Assembly (NCBI GenBank): GCA_001443495.1
Contig: LDXR01000012.1
Span: 37,117 to 101,116, forward strand
Source of the DNA: a candidate division NC10 bacterium CSP1-5
Lineage (GTDB): Bacteria > Methylomirabilota > Methylomirabilia > Methylomirabilales > CSP1-5
Reading direction: 5' to 3'
DNA: 64,000 nt
Made by a program: the position numbers and the translations under genes. Position 1 is the stretch's first letter. Every line of letters begins with the position of its first letter. The notes beneath the pieces were generated by a model. That model worked only from the letters and a program-made list of their open reading frames with translations, searched no databases and was not told the origin of the DNA. This document shows positions 49,761 through 57,754 of this stretch, piece after piece.

Positions 49761-49854
49761 TGAGCCTGTCGAACGGCTGTCGAAAGGACCTGTGGTGAGC
49801 TACGGCCTGAGCGTGTCGAATCCCTGTCGAACCACCTGCCTTGAGCCCGTCGAA
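49761..49854. repeat. TGAGC-N2-GTCGAA intergenic repeats
   Basis: Three copies of TGAGC(C/G)(T/C)GTCGAA at 49761, 49808 and 49842, with extra CTGTCGAA fragments between. The family is frequent between genes in many unrelated bacterial genomes. Nothing else coding is seen from 49677 to about 49990. Confidence 0.6.
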
Positions 49855-49989
49855 AGGTTGACACCCTCCCCCAACCCCTCTAGAGTATTGGCCACTTTTG
49901 GCCCGCGATGCTTTTGGGTTTTGCTGATCAGGACCGGGCAGTTATAATCGCCCCACGGAGGATGCCTTCACGGAGCACGGGGTGGCGAT

Positions 49990-50090
49990 GCTTTCTAGTG
50001 TTCTCCGCAGCAAGCGCGCGAAACGTGCAGATCTTCGGGTCAGTTGCACGCGGCGAGGCGGACGAAGCTTCCAGCAGGCCCACTTCTTAG
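49990..50090 (+). pseudogene. Remnant of a MNT-type nucleotidyltransferase
   Basis: A short open stretch encodes ARNVQIFGSVARGEADEASS, an almost perfect copy of the nucleotidyltransferase signature (GSxARGEADxxSD) of MntA-type antitoxins. Neither a full N-terminus nor any sequence after the motif survives; the frame ends in a stop 10 bp before the PhoD gene. It is best read as a decayed toxin-antitoxin gene. Confidence 0.55.
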
Positions 50091-50100
50091 GAGAAGCCAC

Positions 50101-51567
50101 ATGGGCTTGAAGCTCGGTCCTATTGTCGGAGAGGTGACCCATTCGAGTGCGAAGATATGGTTTCGCACCGATGCCGAAGGGAGGCACACCTGTCATGTCT
50201 TCACCGACTCTACCCCCCCCACAGAGGTTCCGGGTTCCCCCTGGGAAGTGGTGATCTCGCGGCAGGCGGGGCACGCGGCGACGGTTCAGGTCGCCCTTCC
50301 CGATGCGGACCAGGTCTACTATTACGACATCCGAGGGCCCGGGGGCAGCACCATCCTACCTGGAGGGCGGCTCGCTTTCAAAAATGCCCCTGCCCCCGGA
50401 ACGTCAGCCGGTTTCACCCTTGCCTTCGTCTCGTGTCACAAACCTTTTGAGTATGACGAGGCGCAGCGGTTCTTGATGTGGGACCAGATGTCCGCAGTCT
50501 TCCCTGCGAAGAATGTCCGCTTCCTCCTGATGATCGGGGACCAGGTCTACGCGGACAGGGCTTACGAGAAGGCATCCCAGGGGGAGCCGGCTGTAGAAGC
50601 CTACCGAGACGTCTACCAGGAATACTGGAAACACGAGTCGGTGATGAAGATTCTCGGCAGGTACCCCACCTATATGATCTGGGACGACCACGAAATCCGC
50701 GACGGCTGGGGGTCAGGGGAGGACGACCACAAAATGGCCCCACAAAAAATCTTCACTGTTGCGCGTCAAGTCTACCGTGAGTTTCAGCACAGTCACAACC
50801 CGATGAGCTTTGGGCCGGAAGCCCAGCACTACGCCTTTGAATTTGGCCAGGCCGGGTTCCTGGTCCTAGATCTCAGGGGTCATCGGAACCTGTCCCGCAG
50901 CACGGACGAGCGTCCCCTCCTGGGCACCAAGCAGTGGGACGATATCACGGAATGGCTTACAAAAAAGGCCCAGAACTACCGGGTTCTGTTTATTGTATGC
51001 AGCGTCCCCATGATCTACATCCCGCTGACCGCGGCAGATGACTTGGGAAGGTTCTTTGGGTCCCCCAGGGACCATTGGTCGTATGAGAAGAACAGGCCTG
51101 AGTGGCGGGACTTGGTTGGGCTACTCTTCGACGTACTGAATAAGAGGGTGGAAGAGAATGGGAATCCCCAGAAAATCATCATTCTGGGGGGCAACGTGCA
51201 TGAGGGGACCGTAGCAGAGATCCAGTCCTATTCCCCGCGCCACAAGGGCCGCCGCGACGTGATCTACCAGTTCACCTCATCTCCCATCGCTAATAGACCG
51301 GTATCCTGGCAAAGGCTTTATGGCCTCTACGGCAGTAATATCGAGTTCGGTGACACGTTCGAATACACCGGCACCGTCCGGGGTCGTTTCCCGGAGAGGA
51401 ATCTTGGCTTGGTCCATGTGAACTACGATTCCAATAAGACTAAGGTTGACTTCGAACTCCATCGAGAGGGGGAGGACCCTCTTCATTTTTCCACTGATGA
51501 AAAGCGTACTGACCCCCGTCCGAATGAGGACCTCTTGCCACCGTGGCGGTGGGGCGGCCCGGGGTAA
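50101..51567 (+). CDS. PhoD-like metallophosphatase
   Basis: A protein of 488 residues. N-terminal fibronectin-like domain (VGEVTHSSAKIWFRT) followed by the PhoD metallophosphatase core: LAFVSCHKPFEY, LMIGDQVYADRAYE, MIWDDHEIRDGWGSGE and IILGGNVHEGT, which supply the metal ligands. There is no Tat or Sec signal, so unlike classic PhoD it may be cytoplasmic. AGGAG precedes ATG 50101. The upstream region holds a nucleotidyltransferase remnant. Confidence 0.88.
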   Translation: MGLKLGPIVGEVTHSSAKIWFRTDAEGRHTCHVFTDSTPPTEVPGSPWEVVISRQAGHAATVQVALPDADQVYYYDIRGPGGSTILPGGRLAFKNAPAPGTSAGFTLAFVSCHKPFEYDEAQRFLMWDQMSAVFPAKNVRFLLMIGDQVYADRAYEKASQGEPAVEAYRDVYQEYWKHESVMKILGRYPTYMIWDDHEIRDGWGSGEDDHKMAPQKIFTVARQVYREFQHSHNPMSFGPEAQHYAFEFGQAGFLVLDLRGHRNLSRSTDERPLLGTKQWDDITEWLTKKAQNYRVLFIVCSVPMIYIPLTAADDLGRFFGSPRDHWSYEKNRPEWRDLVGLLFDVLNKRVEENGNPQKIIILGGNVHEGTVAEIQSYSPRHKGRRDVIYQFTSSPIANRPVSWQRLYGLYGSNIEFGDTFEYTGTVRGRFPERNLGLVHVNYDSNKTKVDFELHREGEDPLHFSTDEKRTDPRPNEDLLPPWRWGGPG

Positions 51568-51616
51568 GAAGGTCATGCGTTTGCCTACCACAGGCGGGGT
51601 GTCAACAAAATACCCC

Positions 51617-51806
51617 TTGACAGGACCCGGGGGAAAAGGGTAGCGTCAGCGCAGCTTTCGTGATTGGCTTGTTGTGGAAACGGGAACCGCAAGGGCTTCA
51701 TGAAACGCCCTTGCGGTTTTTGTATGCCGTCGGGTCCCGCCGCGGTGGGGCCTCGCCTCCCGGGCGGTCCCCGGGGATCCTTACACGAAGGGAGGGAGAA
51801 CAGCAC
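51617..51806 (+). promoter_or_regulatory. csp1 promoter and attenuator-like leader
   Basis: TTGACA 51617-51622 and TAGCGT 51641-51646, then a leader of about 155 bases. A perfect 12-bp stem (51685-51696 with 51707-51718) is followed by TTTTT at 51717-51721, a terminator-like hairpin ahead of the gene. A second GC-rich hairpin and a CCCGGG stem precede the SD GGGAGGGAG. Shared with the csp2 and csp3 leaders. Confidence 0.75.
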
Positions 51807-52010
51807 ATGCGAAGCACTGGCTCCGTGAAGTGGTTCAACGACGCCAAGGGCTACGGATTCATCTCGCGACCGGACGGCGACGATGTTTTCGTGCACCATA
51901 CGGCGATCCAGGGCGAAGGATTCAAAAGCCTGAGCGAAGGCCAGGAGGTTGAGTTCGACGTCGTGGACGGACCAAAGGGCAAGCAGGCGGCGAACGTCGT
52001 CAAGCGCTAA
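51807..52010 (+). CDS. Cold-shock protein 1
   Basis: A protein of 67 residues, a single CSD beta-barrel. RNA-binding motifs RNP1 (KGYGFISR) and RNP2 (DVFVHHTAI) are intact. It binds single-stranded RNA and DNA and acts as an RNA chaperone and antiterminator. The sequence differs from csp2 by only a few residues. It has its own leader and terminator. I leave the symbol blank because the csp letter cannot be assigned. Confidence 0.95.
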   Translation: MRSTGSVKWFNDAKGYGFISRPDGDDVFVHHTAIQGEGFKSLSEGQEVEFDVVDGPKGKQAANVVKR

Positions 52011-52033
52011 CCGATCCGATCCCGTTGTGGATA

Positions 52034-52071
52034 GCAAGGGCCCCGAGATCCTCGGGGCCCTTGCGCTTTTT
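52034..52071 (+). terminator. csp1 terminator
   Basis: GCAAGGGCCCCGAG (52034-52047) pairs perfectly with CTCGGGGCCCTTGC (52051-52064) around ATC, followed by GCTTTTT. Confidence 0.9.
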
Positions 52072-52137
52072 CCCGGGCCTCGCTGGGACCGCTGTCAAGG
52101 CCAGGCGCGACGGGCGCCCGTCCTGACAAAATACCCC

Positions 52138-52326
52138 TTGACAGGACCCGGGGGAAAAGAGTAGCGTCGGCAGAGCTTTCGTGATCCGCTCGTTGTGATC
52201 GTCAAGACCGCAAGGGCTTCATAGAAAGCCCCTGCGGTTTTTTTATGCCGTCGGGCCCCGCTGCGGCGGGACCGCGCCCCCCGGAGAGACCCGGGGATCC
52301 TTACACGAAGGGAGGGAGAAGAGCAG
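52138..52326 (+). promoter_or_regulatory. csp2 promoter and attenuator-like leader
   Basis: TTGACA 52138-52143 and TAGCGT 52162-52167; the promoter block is nearly identical to that of csp1. Terminator-like stem 52207-52217 with 52228-52238 (one mismatch) followed by seven T at 52238-52244, then two GC-rich stems and GGGAGGGAG before the ATG. Confidence 0.75.
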
Positions 52327-52530
52327 ATGCGAAGCACTGGCACCGTGAAGTGGTTCAACGACGCCAAGGGCTACGGATTCATCGCGCGACCGGAAGGTCC
52401 CGATGTTTTCGTGCACCATACGGCGATCCAGGGCGACGGATTCAAGACCCTGACCGAAGGCCAGGAGGTTGAGTTCGACGTCGTGGACGGACCAAAGGGC
52501 AAGCAGGCGGCGAACGTCGTCAAGCGCTAA
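52327..52530 (+). CDS. Cold-shock protein 2
   Basis: A protein of 67 residues with the RNP1 motif KGYGFIAR and RNP2 DVFVHHTAI. It is almost identical to csp1, and the whole transcription unit (promoter, leader, gene, terminator) repeats with about 520-bp spacing, so this is a recent tandem duplication. Differences from csp1 are concentrated in a few loop residues (PEGPD for PDGDD, TLTE for SLSE). Confidence 0.95.
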   Translation: MRSTGTVKWFNDAKGYGFIARPEGPDVFVHHTAIQGDGFKTLTEGQEVEFDVVDGPKGKQAANVVKR

Positions 52531-52553
52531 CCGATCCGATCCCATTCTAAATA

Positions 52554-52591
52554 GCAAGGGCCCCGAGATCCTCGGGGCCCTTGCGCTTTTT
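52554..52591 (+). terminator. csp2 terminator
   Basis: The same 14-bp perfect stem as csp1, 52554-52567 with 52571-52584, then GCTTTTT. On the minus strand the adjoining membrane-protein gene ends close by. Confidence 0.9.
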
Positions 52592-52598
52592 CCCCAGC

Positions 52599-53048
52599 CT
52601 ACCGGGACCGAAAGTACGGCCCGAGGTCGTAGACGAAGATCCCGACAAAATACATGATCGCCCCAACCACGGAAGCCGCGATGACGGCGAACACGAGCTG
52701 TCCCAAGAGGGGCAAGGTATTCTGGCGCACCTGCCGGGGCAGAAGGAAAAAGAGCAATGGCAGGATGATTCCCATGCCGATCAGGACTTCCGTACCGAGC
52801 CCGGTGGTTACGCGACCCCAGAAAGTCCAGGGAAGGCTTTTCCACGAGTTCAACACGGCTTTCGCGGCCCACGTGCCACGAGAGGCCCGGATTTGCGCGA
52901 GGTAGATTCCGGCCGAGGCCCCCAGGATGACTGCGGCCATCCACAGCAATCGAACGAACCAACTGGGATGATCTGCAGACGAAGTTCTGTACTCGGTCAC
53001 CGCTCTTGCCCTCCCGTCCGCCCGAAAAGCGGAACGGCACCCCGTCAT
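52599..53048 (-). CDS. Predicted membrane protein, unknown function
   Basis: A protein of 149 residues with three hydrophobic helices (FVRLLWMAAVILGASAGIYL, LIGMGIILPLLFFLLP and LVFAVIAASVVGAIMYFVGI). The N-terminal 30 residues are polar and may belong to a shorter gene starting at a later codon. I see no family signature. It is convergent with csp2. Confidence 0.6.
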   Translation of the reverse strand: MTGCRSAFRADGRARAVTEYRTSSADHPSWFVRLLWMAAVILGASAGIYLAQIRASRGTWAAKAVLNSWKSLPWTFWGRVTTGLGTEVLIGMGIILPLLFFLLPRQVRQNTLPLLGQLVFAVIAASVVGAIMYFVGIFVYDLGPYFRSR

Positions 53049-53175
53049 CCGAAGAGCATTGCAACGATTGTGCCGGAAGTATCGCGTTCACCGGCCATTA
53101 TCATCTTGACACGGGCACGGAAGAAAGGTTAAGCAAAGGGTAGTTTGTGGAGACACTGGGTCAGGGGGGTAGACA

Positions 53176-53538
53176 ATGAAAAACCGCATCGGCTCCATTG
53201 CGTTCCTGAAACGCGGGTTTCCGGTTCTCGTGCTCGTGGCGGGTCTGGCGTGGGCTCAAGGCTGCGCGACCTACCGAGTTACACCCCCCGATTCGTTCCC
53301 AGCGGACCCCACTTACCGCAAAGCGACGATGCATGCATTTTTCTGGGGAACCTGGAATGACCCCGAAGTCCTGCCTGCAGATTGCGGGCGAGAAGCGATT
53401 AACGATGTCAGAATCCAACGGAACTATCTCCATGACCTGGCGAGCGTCCTCACCCTTGGGATCTGGATGCCAATCGAGGTCGAATTTCGCTGCGCGTCGG
53501 CGCGTATCCGTGAAGGGGCACCAATCAAGCCGAGGTAG
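53176..53538 (+). CDS. Bor-like outer-membrane lipoprotein
   Basis: A protein of 120 residues. A signal ending in WAQGC gives a lipobox. The mature part matches the Bor/lambda lipoprotein pattern: MHAFFWGTWNDPEVLPADCGREA then LHDLASVLTLGIWMPIEVEFRC, including the two conserved cysteines. In phage lambda, Bor confers serum resistance; in free-living bacteria the role is unknown. It precedes an FAD oxidase gene by 46 bp. Confidence 0.72.
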   Translation: MKNRIGSIAFLKRGFPVLVLVAGLAWAQGCATYRVTPPDSFPADPTYRKATMHAFFWGTWNDPEVLPADCGREAINDVRIQRNYLHDLASVLTLGIWMPIEVEFRCASARIREGAPIKPR

Positions 53539-53584
53539 CCAAGAGCACAGGCCGCGGGCGCTGACGAATCAAAGGAGACATGCC

Positions 53585-55114
53585 ATGCCGAGATCTTCGT
53601 TTCGCGGCGACATACATTCGTGGGAAGGCCGGCACCAAGCGTACACGCAGACGATCGAAGGATACTATAATTTCTCTGTAGCCCCACCTGGCGACGCGTT
53701 GGAGGAATACAACCGAGTCACAAAGGAACTTCAAGACATGATCGCCGAGGCGATTCAGACGGGAAAAACTTTGCGTGCAATGGGCGCCTCCTGGTCATTG
53801 AGCAAGGTCGGGGTGACGGAGCATAGGCTGATCAACACGAAGAATCTGAGCCTTGCATTTCCTCTCGACAATGCGTCTATCTCCCCGGAATATGCCGGTG
53901 ATCGTGCTAAGCTGCGGTTCATGGAGGCTGGCGGCGAGATTGGTCGGATCAATCAGTATCTCTTCGATCACAGGTTGTCCCTCAAAGCCTCGGGATCGAA
54001 CAATGGGCAGACATTGGCCGGCGCTGTGTCCACCGGAACGCACGGTGCGGCGTTCAAGTTCGGAGCCACTCCGGACTTTGTCGTGGGCATACACCTCATT
54101 ACCGGGCCGTCCACACAGGTGTATTTGCAGCGCGCATCCTATCCGGTCGTCAATCCAGGTTTTGCTGCAGCGCTGGGCGCGGAGTTGAAGAATGACGACA
54201 CATTGTTCAATGCGGCATTGGTCAGTTTCGGCTCCTTTGGCATCATCCATGGGATGTTGATCGAAGCCCGGGAACTCTTCCTCCTGCATGCGTACCGATC
54301 CTTCCAGCCATTCAATTCGGCACTGAAGACCGCGATGTCCACGCTGAATTTCTCGGAGCTCAATCTGCCCAAACCAGCCGCTGACCTGTATCACTTCCAG
54401 GTGTACTTCAATCCGAACGAAGGTACTCCTCCGGAGGAGGCCGCAGTCTTGTTGATGTTCGAAGCTCCTTGGACAGAGGGGTATCAACCCCCACCCTGGG
54501 ACGATGCTGAGCCAGGTCCCGGCGCTTCGGGGCTGGAGATCATCGCAGCACTCATAGGTGCGATCCCCGATCCTCTGACCGGGTTAGCGAGGCCGGCCGT
54601 GAGTGCGCGGATACGGGCCCACCTCAGGCCCTATGCCATCACAGGGACCTTCAAAGATCTCTTCCGCAACGAGAAAGCCGAGGGCAAGCTCTTTGTGTCT
54701 GACATCGGTGTTCCCTTGTCGAGATCGCTCGAGGCACTTTCTATCGCGTTCGATACCTACGCGAATTTCGACACGGTGCTCCCGATGACCTGTATGATGC
54801 GCTTTGTGGCAAAGACGAAGGCGCTCTTGGGCTTTACGAAATTCGATCCCACCTGCACCCTGGAAATTGACGCACCAAACACGCCAAAGGTGCGGGAATA
54901 CGCCAATGCGGTGTGGACCAGGCTCGAGCAAGCCGGCATACCCTTTACGATGCACTGGGGCAAGTTCAACTGGTTTCTGACGCCGGCCCGTGTACAGAGC
55001 ATGTACGGGGAGAACGTTCAAAAGTGGATAGACAGCCGGGAGACCTTGTTGAGCCCAGAGGTGAGAAGCGTGTTTACGAATGACTTTCTGAGATCGGTGG
55101 GGCTCGCCACCTGA
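53585..55114 (+). CDS. FAD-linked oxidase, aldonolactone-oxidase-like
   Basis: A protein of 509 residues with the vanillyl-alcohol-oxidase (PCMH) FAD domain: GKTLRAMGASWSLSKVGVTE, then SLKASGSNNGQTLAGAVSTGTHG. The C-terminus ends with the aldonolactone-oxidase-type MHWGKFNWFLTP and FLRSVGL. The usual covalent-FAD His of GHS is not obvious (GASWS). It probably oxidises a sugar lactone or alcohol. GGAGAC precedes ATG 53585. Codon use and lower GC suggest a different history from neighbours. Confidence 0.82.
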   Translation: MPRSSFRGDIHSWEGRHQAYTQTIEGYYNFSVAPPGDALEEYNRVTKELQDMIAEAIQTGKTLRAMGASWSLSKVGVTEHRLINTKNLSLAFPLDNASISPEYAGDRAKLRFMEAGGEIGRINQYLFDHRLSLKASGSNNGQTLAGAVSTGTHGAAFKFGATPDFVVGIHLITGPSTQVYLQRASYPVVNPGFAAALGAELKNDDTLFNAALVSFGSFGIIHGMLIEARELFLLHAYRSFQPFNSALKTAMSTLNFSELNLPKPAADLYHFQVYFNPNEGTPPEEAAVLLMFEAPWTEGYQPPPWDDAEPGPGASGLEIIAALIGAIPDPLTGLARPAVSARIRAHLRPYAITGTFKDLFRNEKAEGKLFVSDIGVPLSRSLEALSIAFDTYANFDTVLPMTCMMRFVAKTKALLGFTKFDPTCTLEIDAPNTPKVREYANAVWTRLEQAGIPFTMHWGKFNWFLTPARVQSMYGENVQKWIDSRETLLSPEVRSVFTNDFLRSVGLAT

Positions 55115-55156
55115 ATCCCCGGCGATTCAAATGGGCCGCCGCGCGAGTCTCGCAGT

Positions 55157-55531
55157 TTACCCCGGAAGGACAGGCTGCTTACGCTGTTCAGCCTCATGCT
55201 TCTTGATGTCCTTGACGTTCTTGACATACATGAGTATCGCATTCCAGAAGCCTGAGCCGCCACTGGCCAGGAAGCCGAGGGCGAGAGTCCCGGTCAGAGT
55301 GTCCCATTTCTCCATGCCCTGGATTGCCGGACGGGCAAGTAGTGCAGTGATAATACCAGCGAGGACCGCCAGCGCCTGGAGGCCGGCCCTCCTCCACCCC
55401 TCCTTCTTTGGATCGCTGTTCTCCTGATTGAGACTGGGGAATACCCCCTTGATGATCTCTACCAGCCGCTCGGAGGCCACGCTGAGAGACACCAACAGCG
55501 CAACTAAGGCGTACAGAGTGGAAGTCTCCAT
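55157..55531 (-). CDS. Small membrane protein, unknown function
   Basis: A protein of 124 residues: N-terminal helix LYALVALLVSLSVASERLVEIIKG, a second helical pair AGLQALAVLAGIITALLAR and LTGTLALGFLASGGSGFWNA, and a charged C-terminal tail. The layout resembles phage-holin-like or small envelope proteins, but I cannot assign a family. AGGAGAAAC lies upstream of the start. Confidence 0.6.
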   Translation of the reverse strand: METSTLYALVALLVSLSVASERLVEIIKGVFPSLNQENSDPKKEGWRRAGLQALAVLAGIITALLARPAIQGMEKWDTLTGTLALGFLASGGSGFWNAILMYVKNVKDIKKHEAEQRKQPVLPG

Positions 55532-55638
55532 CTGTTTCTCCTTTCGTGGGTATTGCCGTTGCCGCAGAGTCTCGGGTTCATGAAAAAGTCGCGTGAGCAG
55601 CTCATGAGTGGAACCCGTGCGGGGGTCCGGCCCGTGCC

Positions 55639-55890
55639 CTACTTCTTCTCGACGATGACCCGGCCTTTCTCGTTGACGTACACCCGATAGGTATCGCCGG
55701 AGGAGCAGCGGGCGAGGTAGTCGTTGTCACCGAGCTTCGTGAAATTGACGACCTGGCCGCAGGGCTTCCCCTGCAGGGCGATCACCGCGGTCAGATCCTG
55801 CGCCGTATCGATCGGTTTGGCCTGCGCCGTCAGGACCGTGGTGAGGAGCACGGCGCCGAGCCAGCATCCTGCGTTCTCCCTGACACCCAT
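55639..55890 (-). CDS. Small secreted protein, unknown function
   Basis: A protein of 83 residues with a signal peptide (WLGAVLLTTVLTAQA) and two cysteines (PCGQVVNF and ARCSSGD) likely to form a disulfide. A beta-rich C-terminus (DTYRVYVNEKGRVIVEKK). No family recognised. It lies 24 bp downstream of the next minus-strand secreted protein and may be cotranscribed. Confidence 0.6.
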   Translation of the reverse strand: MGVRENAGCWLGAVLLTTVLTAQAKPIDTAQDLTAVIALQGKPCGQVVNFTKLGDNDYLARCSSGDTYRVYVNEKGRVIVEKK

Positions 55891-55914
55891 GGACCCCTCC
55901 TTTGCGATGGCCGG

Positions 55915-56367
55915 TTAGAGCCGGACAAACTCCCTGGGATCGGCGAGCTTGCCCCAGAGGATCTCCCGGCCCCTGGCAATTTCCTGACCCAGCGCGGGAT
56001 CCCCATCCTGCAACAATGTGATGACCTTCATGAAGAGGAGGTTGAACTGGTCGCGCAACCGGTCTAACGGCGTCTCCTCTTCGCGGGCATGAAGGCGGCG
56101 GAACCTGTCCATCAGGTCGTCAATCTGGTTTTTCAGCGCCAGCTTTGTGAAAAACCCGATCGCGCTGGTGTCCCGAAGGCGCGCCACGAGCGCTTTGATG
56201 TCGTACTGCTCCGCGACCGTGTCGGGGGGCGCCTCGGTCTCCGCTGGCTTTTTCCCGGTGTCCTCGGCAGGCGGGACACCGCCATTCCCTCCGGCGACGT
56301 GCGTGGCCGCCGTCAGGGCCATCACGAGGGTGGCAAGCGTTAACACGGTCAGATGGCGTATCCTCAT
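55915..56367 (-). CDS. Secreted helical protein, unknown function
   Basis: A protein of 150 residues with a signal peptide (LTLATLVMALTAATHVAGG), a proline- and acid-rich linker, and a helical domain (IDDLMDRFRRLHAREEETPL). No motif is recognised. It is followed closely by a small secreted protein on the same strand. Confidence 0.6.
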   Translation of the reverse strand: MRIRHLTVLTLATLVMALTAATHVAGGNGGVPPAEDTGKKPAETEAPPDTVAEQYDIKALVARLRDTSAIGFFTKLALKNQIDDLMDRFRRLHAREEETPLDRLRDQFNLLFMKVITLLQDGDPALGQEIARGREILWGKLADPREFVRL

Positions 56368-56489
56368 GATGCGATGTCCGCCTCATCACCTGACGACGGT
56401 GGATGGGCAAAAATTCTCCGCGAAGGGCGCCGACGGCACGAGCGTTCACCCTGGTGTTGGATGAGGGGATCTCCGACTCGCTGACCTGC

Positions 56490-56702
56490 TTATGGGGGCC
56501 GCCGCAAGACGCCCTTCGGGAATGGGCCCGCCGGTCCGCGGTCGGTCTTGGAGCCGACGGAATTGCCGCAGCCCTGGCAGAGGTAGTCGTACAGCTCGCC
56601 GTCGGGAAGGATCAAGAGCAGCCGTTGCCGCACCGGCATCGACTGGCGACAGGTATTGCAATAGAGGTGCGACGCCTGCAATTGCTCGAATTGTTTGTGC
56701 AT
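56490..56702 (-). CDS. Zinc-ribbon protein
   Basis: A protein of 70 residues starting MHKQFEQLQ. It has two CxxC pairs, YCNTCRQ and LCQGCGN, forming a zinc ribbon around a conserved LLILPDGELYDY strand. ATG 56702 was chosen because the sequence before it is unconserved. Function unknown; similar small zinc proteins accompany regulators. Confidence 0.62.
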   Translation of the reverse strand: MHKQFEQLQASHLYCNTCRQSMPVRQRLLLILPDGELYDYLCQGCGNSVGSKTDRGPAGPFPKGVLRRPP

Positions 56703-56787
56703 GGACCCCACCGGAACGATCCGCCTGATTATGGCCCGCCCGACAGGGGGTGTCAAGGGTGAGGCGGGGGTGGTGACATGTCCTGGC

Positions 56788-56868
56788 GGTGCAGCGGGTA
56801 CAGGGGATACGGAAGGTGCAGAAGGTACAGACGGTACAGCATGTGCAGGGGGTGTGGGCGGTGGCGAG
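56788..56868. repeat. 9-bp-period degenerate tandem repeat
   Basis: Nine units beginning GGTGCAGCG, GGTACAGGG, GATACGGAA, GGTGCAGAA, GGTACAGAC, GGTACAGCA. The third-codon rhythm would encode Gly-X-Y if read on the plus strand, but no surrounding gene supports translation. Confidence 0.6.
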
Positions 56869-56898
56869 AAGGGTGAGAGCGCGACCCCCAGCCGGACC

Positions 56899-57570
56899 TT
56901 AGGCTCCGTCCGGCGTCACAGCGCGGATCACCTTTTCCAAGGCAACCTCGGACTGGGGTGTGAGGCCGAGCCAACGCAGGCCGTGTTCATAGCGGCCGTC
57001 CTCCGGTTGCACCTCGGCGCGGACGACCTCCGCCCGGCCGCGGAAGTTCACGTCTGCGAACCGCGCAAAGAGTTCCACGCGGCTAAAGAGGGTCAGTCGC
57101 TGGGCGAGCCAGAGCTGCAGGCCCCCGATGCTGATATTCTTGATGGCGCCAATCAAGGGTTGGGGGGGATTGGACTCGCTCATGAGCCGACACGCCACCT
57201 GAATGTTCAGGGAAACTCGGGCCGTCCTGCGGAAGTCGCCCCGGCGGCTGAAAGGGACGTTCAGATCCAGGGCGGTCGCCTCGCCCCGTTCCATGGAAAT
57301 TGCCAACGGGGGCGACGAGGGGTGTGACGACCGCTCGTTCATGGAGCGATCCTCGGTCTGTCCGAGGATCTGTCCGAGGAGACGGCGAAGCTCCAGGAGA
57401 AAATCCAGCGGCACCGCGATCCCCTCGCCCTGAGGCTCGCACGCGTCCCCGGATTGTGACGAGGGGTAACACACCCGCAGCTCGATAGAACGGCCCCCAT
57501 CAGCGTGATGGAGCGACAGGCAGATCTTCCCCAACTGATTATTCCTGCTCTGCTTGGGTGTCTTCGTCAT
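56899..57570 (-). CDS. PilZ domain protein with N-terminal extension
   Basis: A protein of about 223 residues. A 110-residue N-terminal region of unknown fold is followed by a PilZ domain with RRTARVSLNIQVACRL and KNISIGGLQLW (N-x-S-x2-G), both motifs intact. The extension carries a helix FLLELRRLLGQILGQTED. ATG 57570 has GGAG six bases upstream; ATG 57582 is the alternative. Output partner unknown. Confidence 0.75.
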   Translation of the reverse strand: MTKTPKQSRNNQLGKICLSLHHADGGRSIELRVCYPSSQSGDACEPQGEGIAVPLDFLLELRRLLGQILGQTEDRSMNERSSHPSSPPLAISMERGEATALDLNVPFSRRGDFRRTARVSLNIQVACRLMSESNPPQPLIGAIKNISIGGLQLWLAQRLTLFSRVELFARFADVNFRGRAEVVRAEVQPEDGRYEHGLRWLGLTPQSEVALEKVIRAVTPDGA

Positions 57571-57590
57571 GCTATTCTCCATCTTCCTTC

Positions 57591-57628
57591 CCGGACTGAT
57601 GGAAGCGCCCCGGACTGATGGAAGCGCC
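57591..57628. repeat. Perfect 19-bp tandem duplication
   Basis: The 19-bp unit beginning CCGGACTGATGG is repeated exactly at 57591-57609 and 57610-57628, immediately upstream of the PilZ start. It looks recent. Confidence 0.8.
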
Positions 57629-57754
57629 CATGGAGGGCTCTTGTAACGTAAGCAAGAAATGTGCCGCGAGCAGCGAGGAGTCTTGGGCGTTTGGGCGTCA
57701 GGCAGGCAAAGGGTGCGGCCGGCCGGTTCGGGCACTGCTGGACCCGAATAGAGC

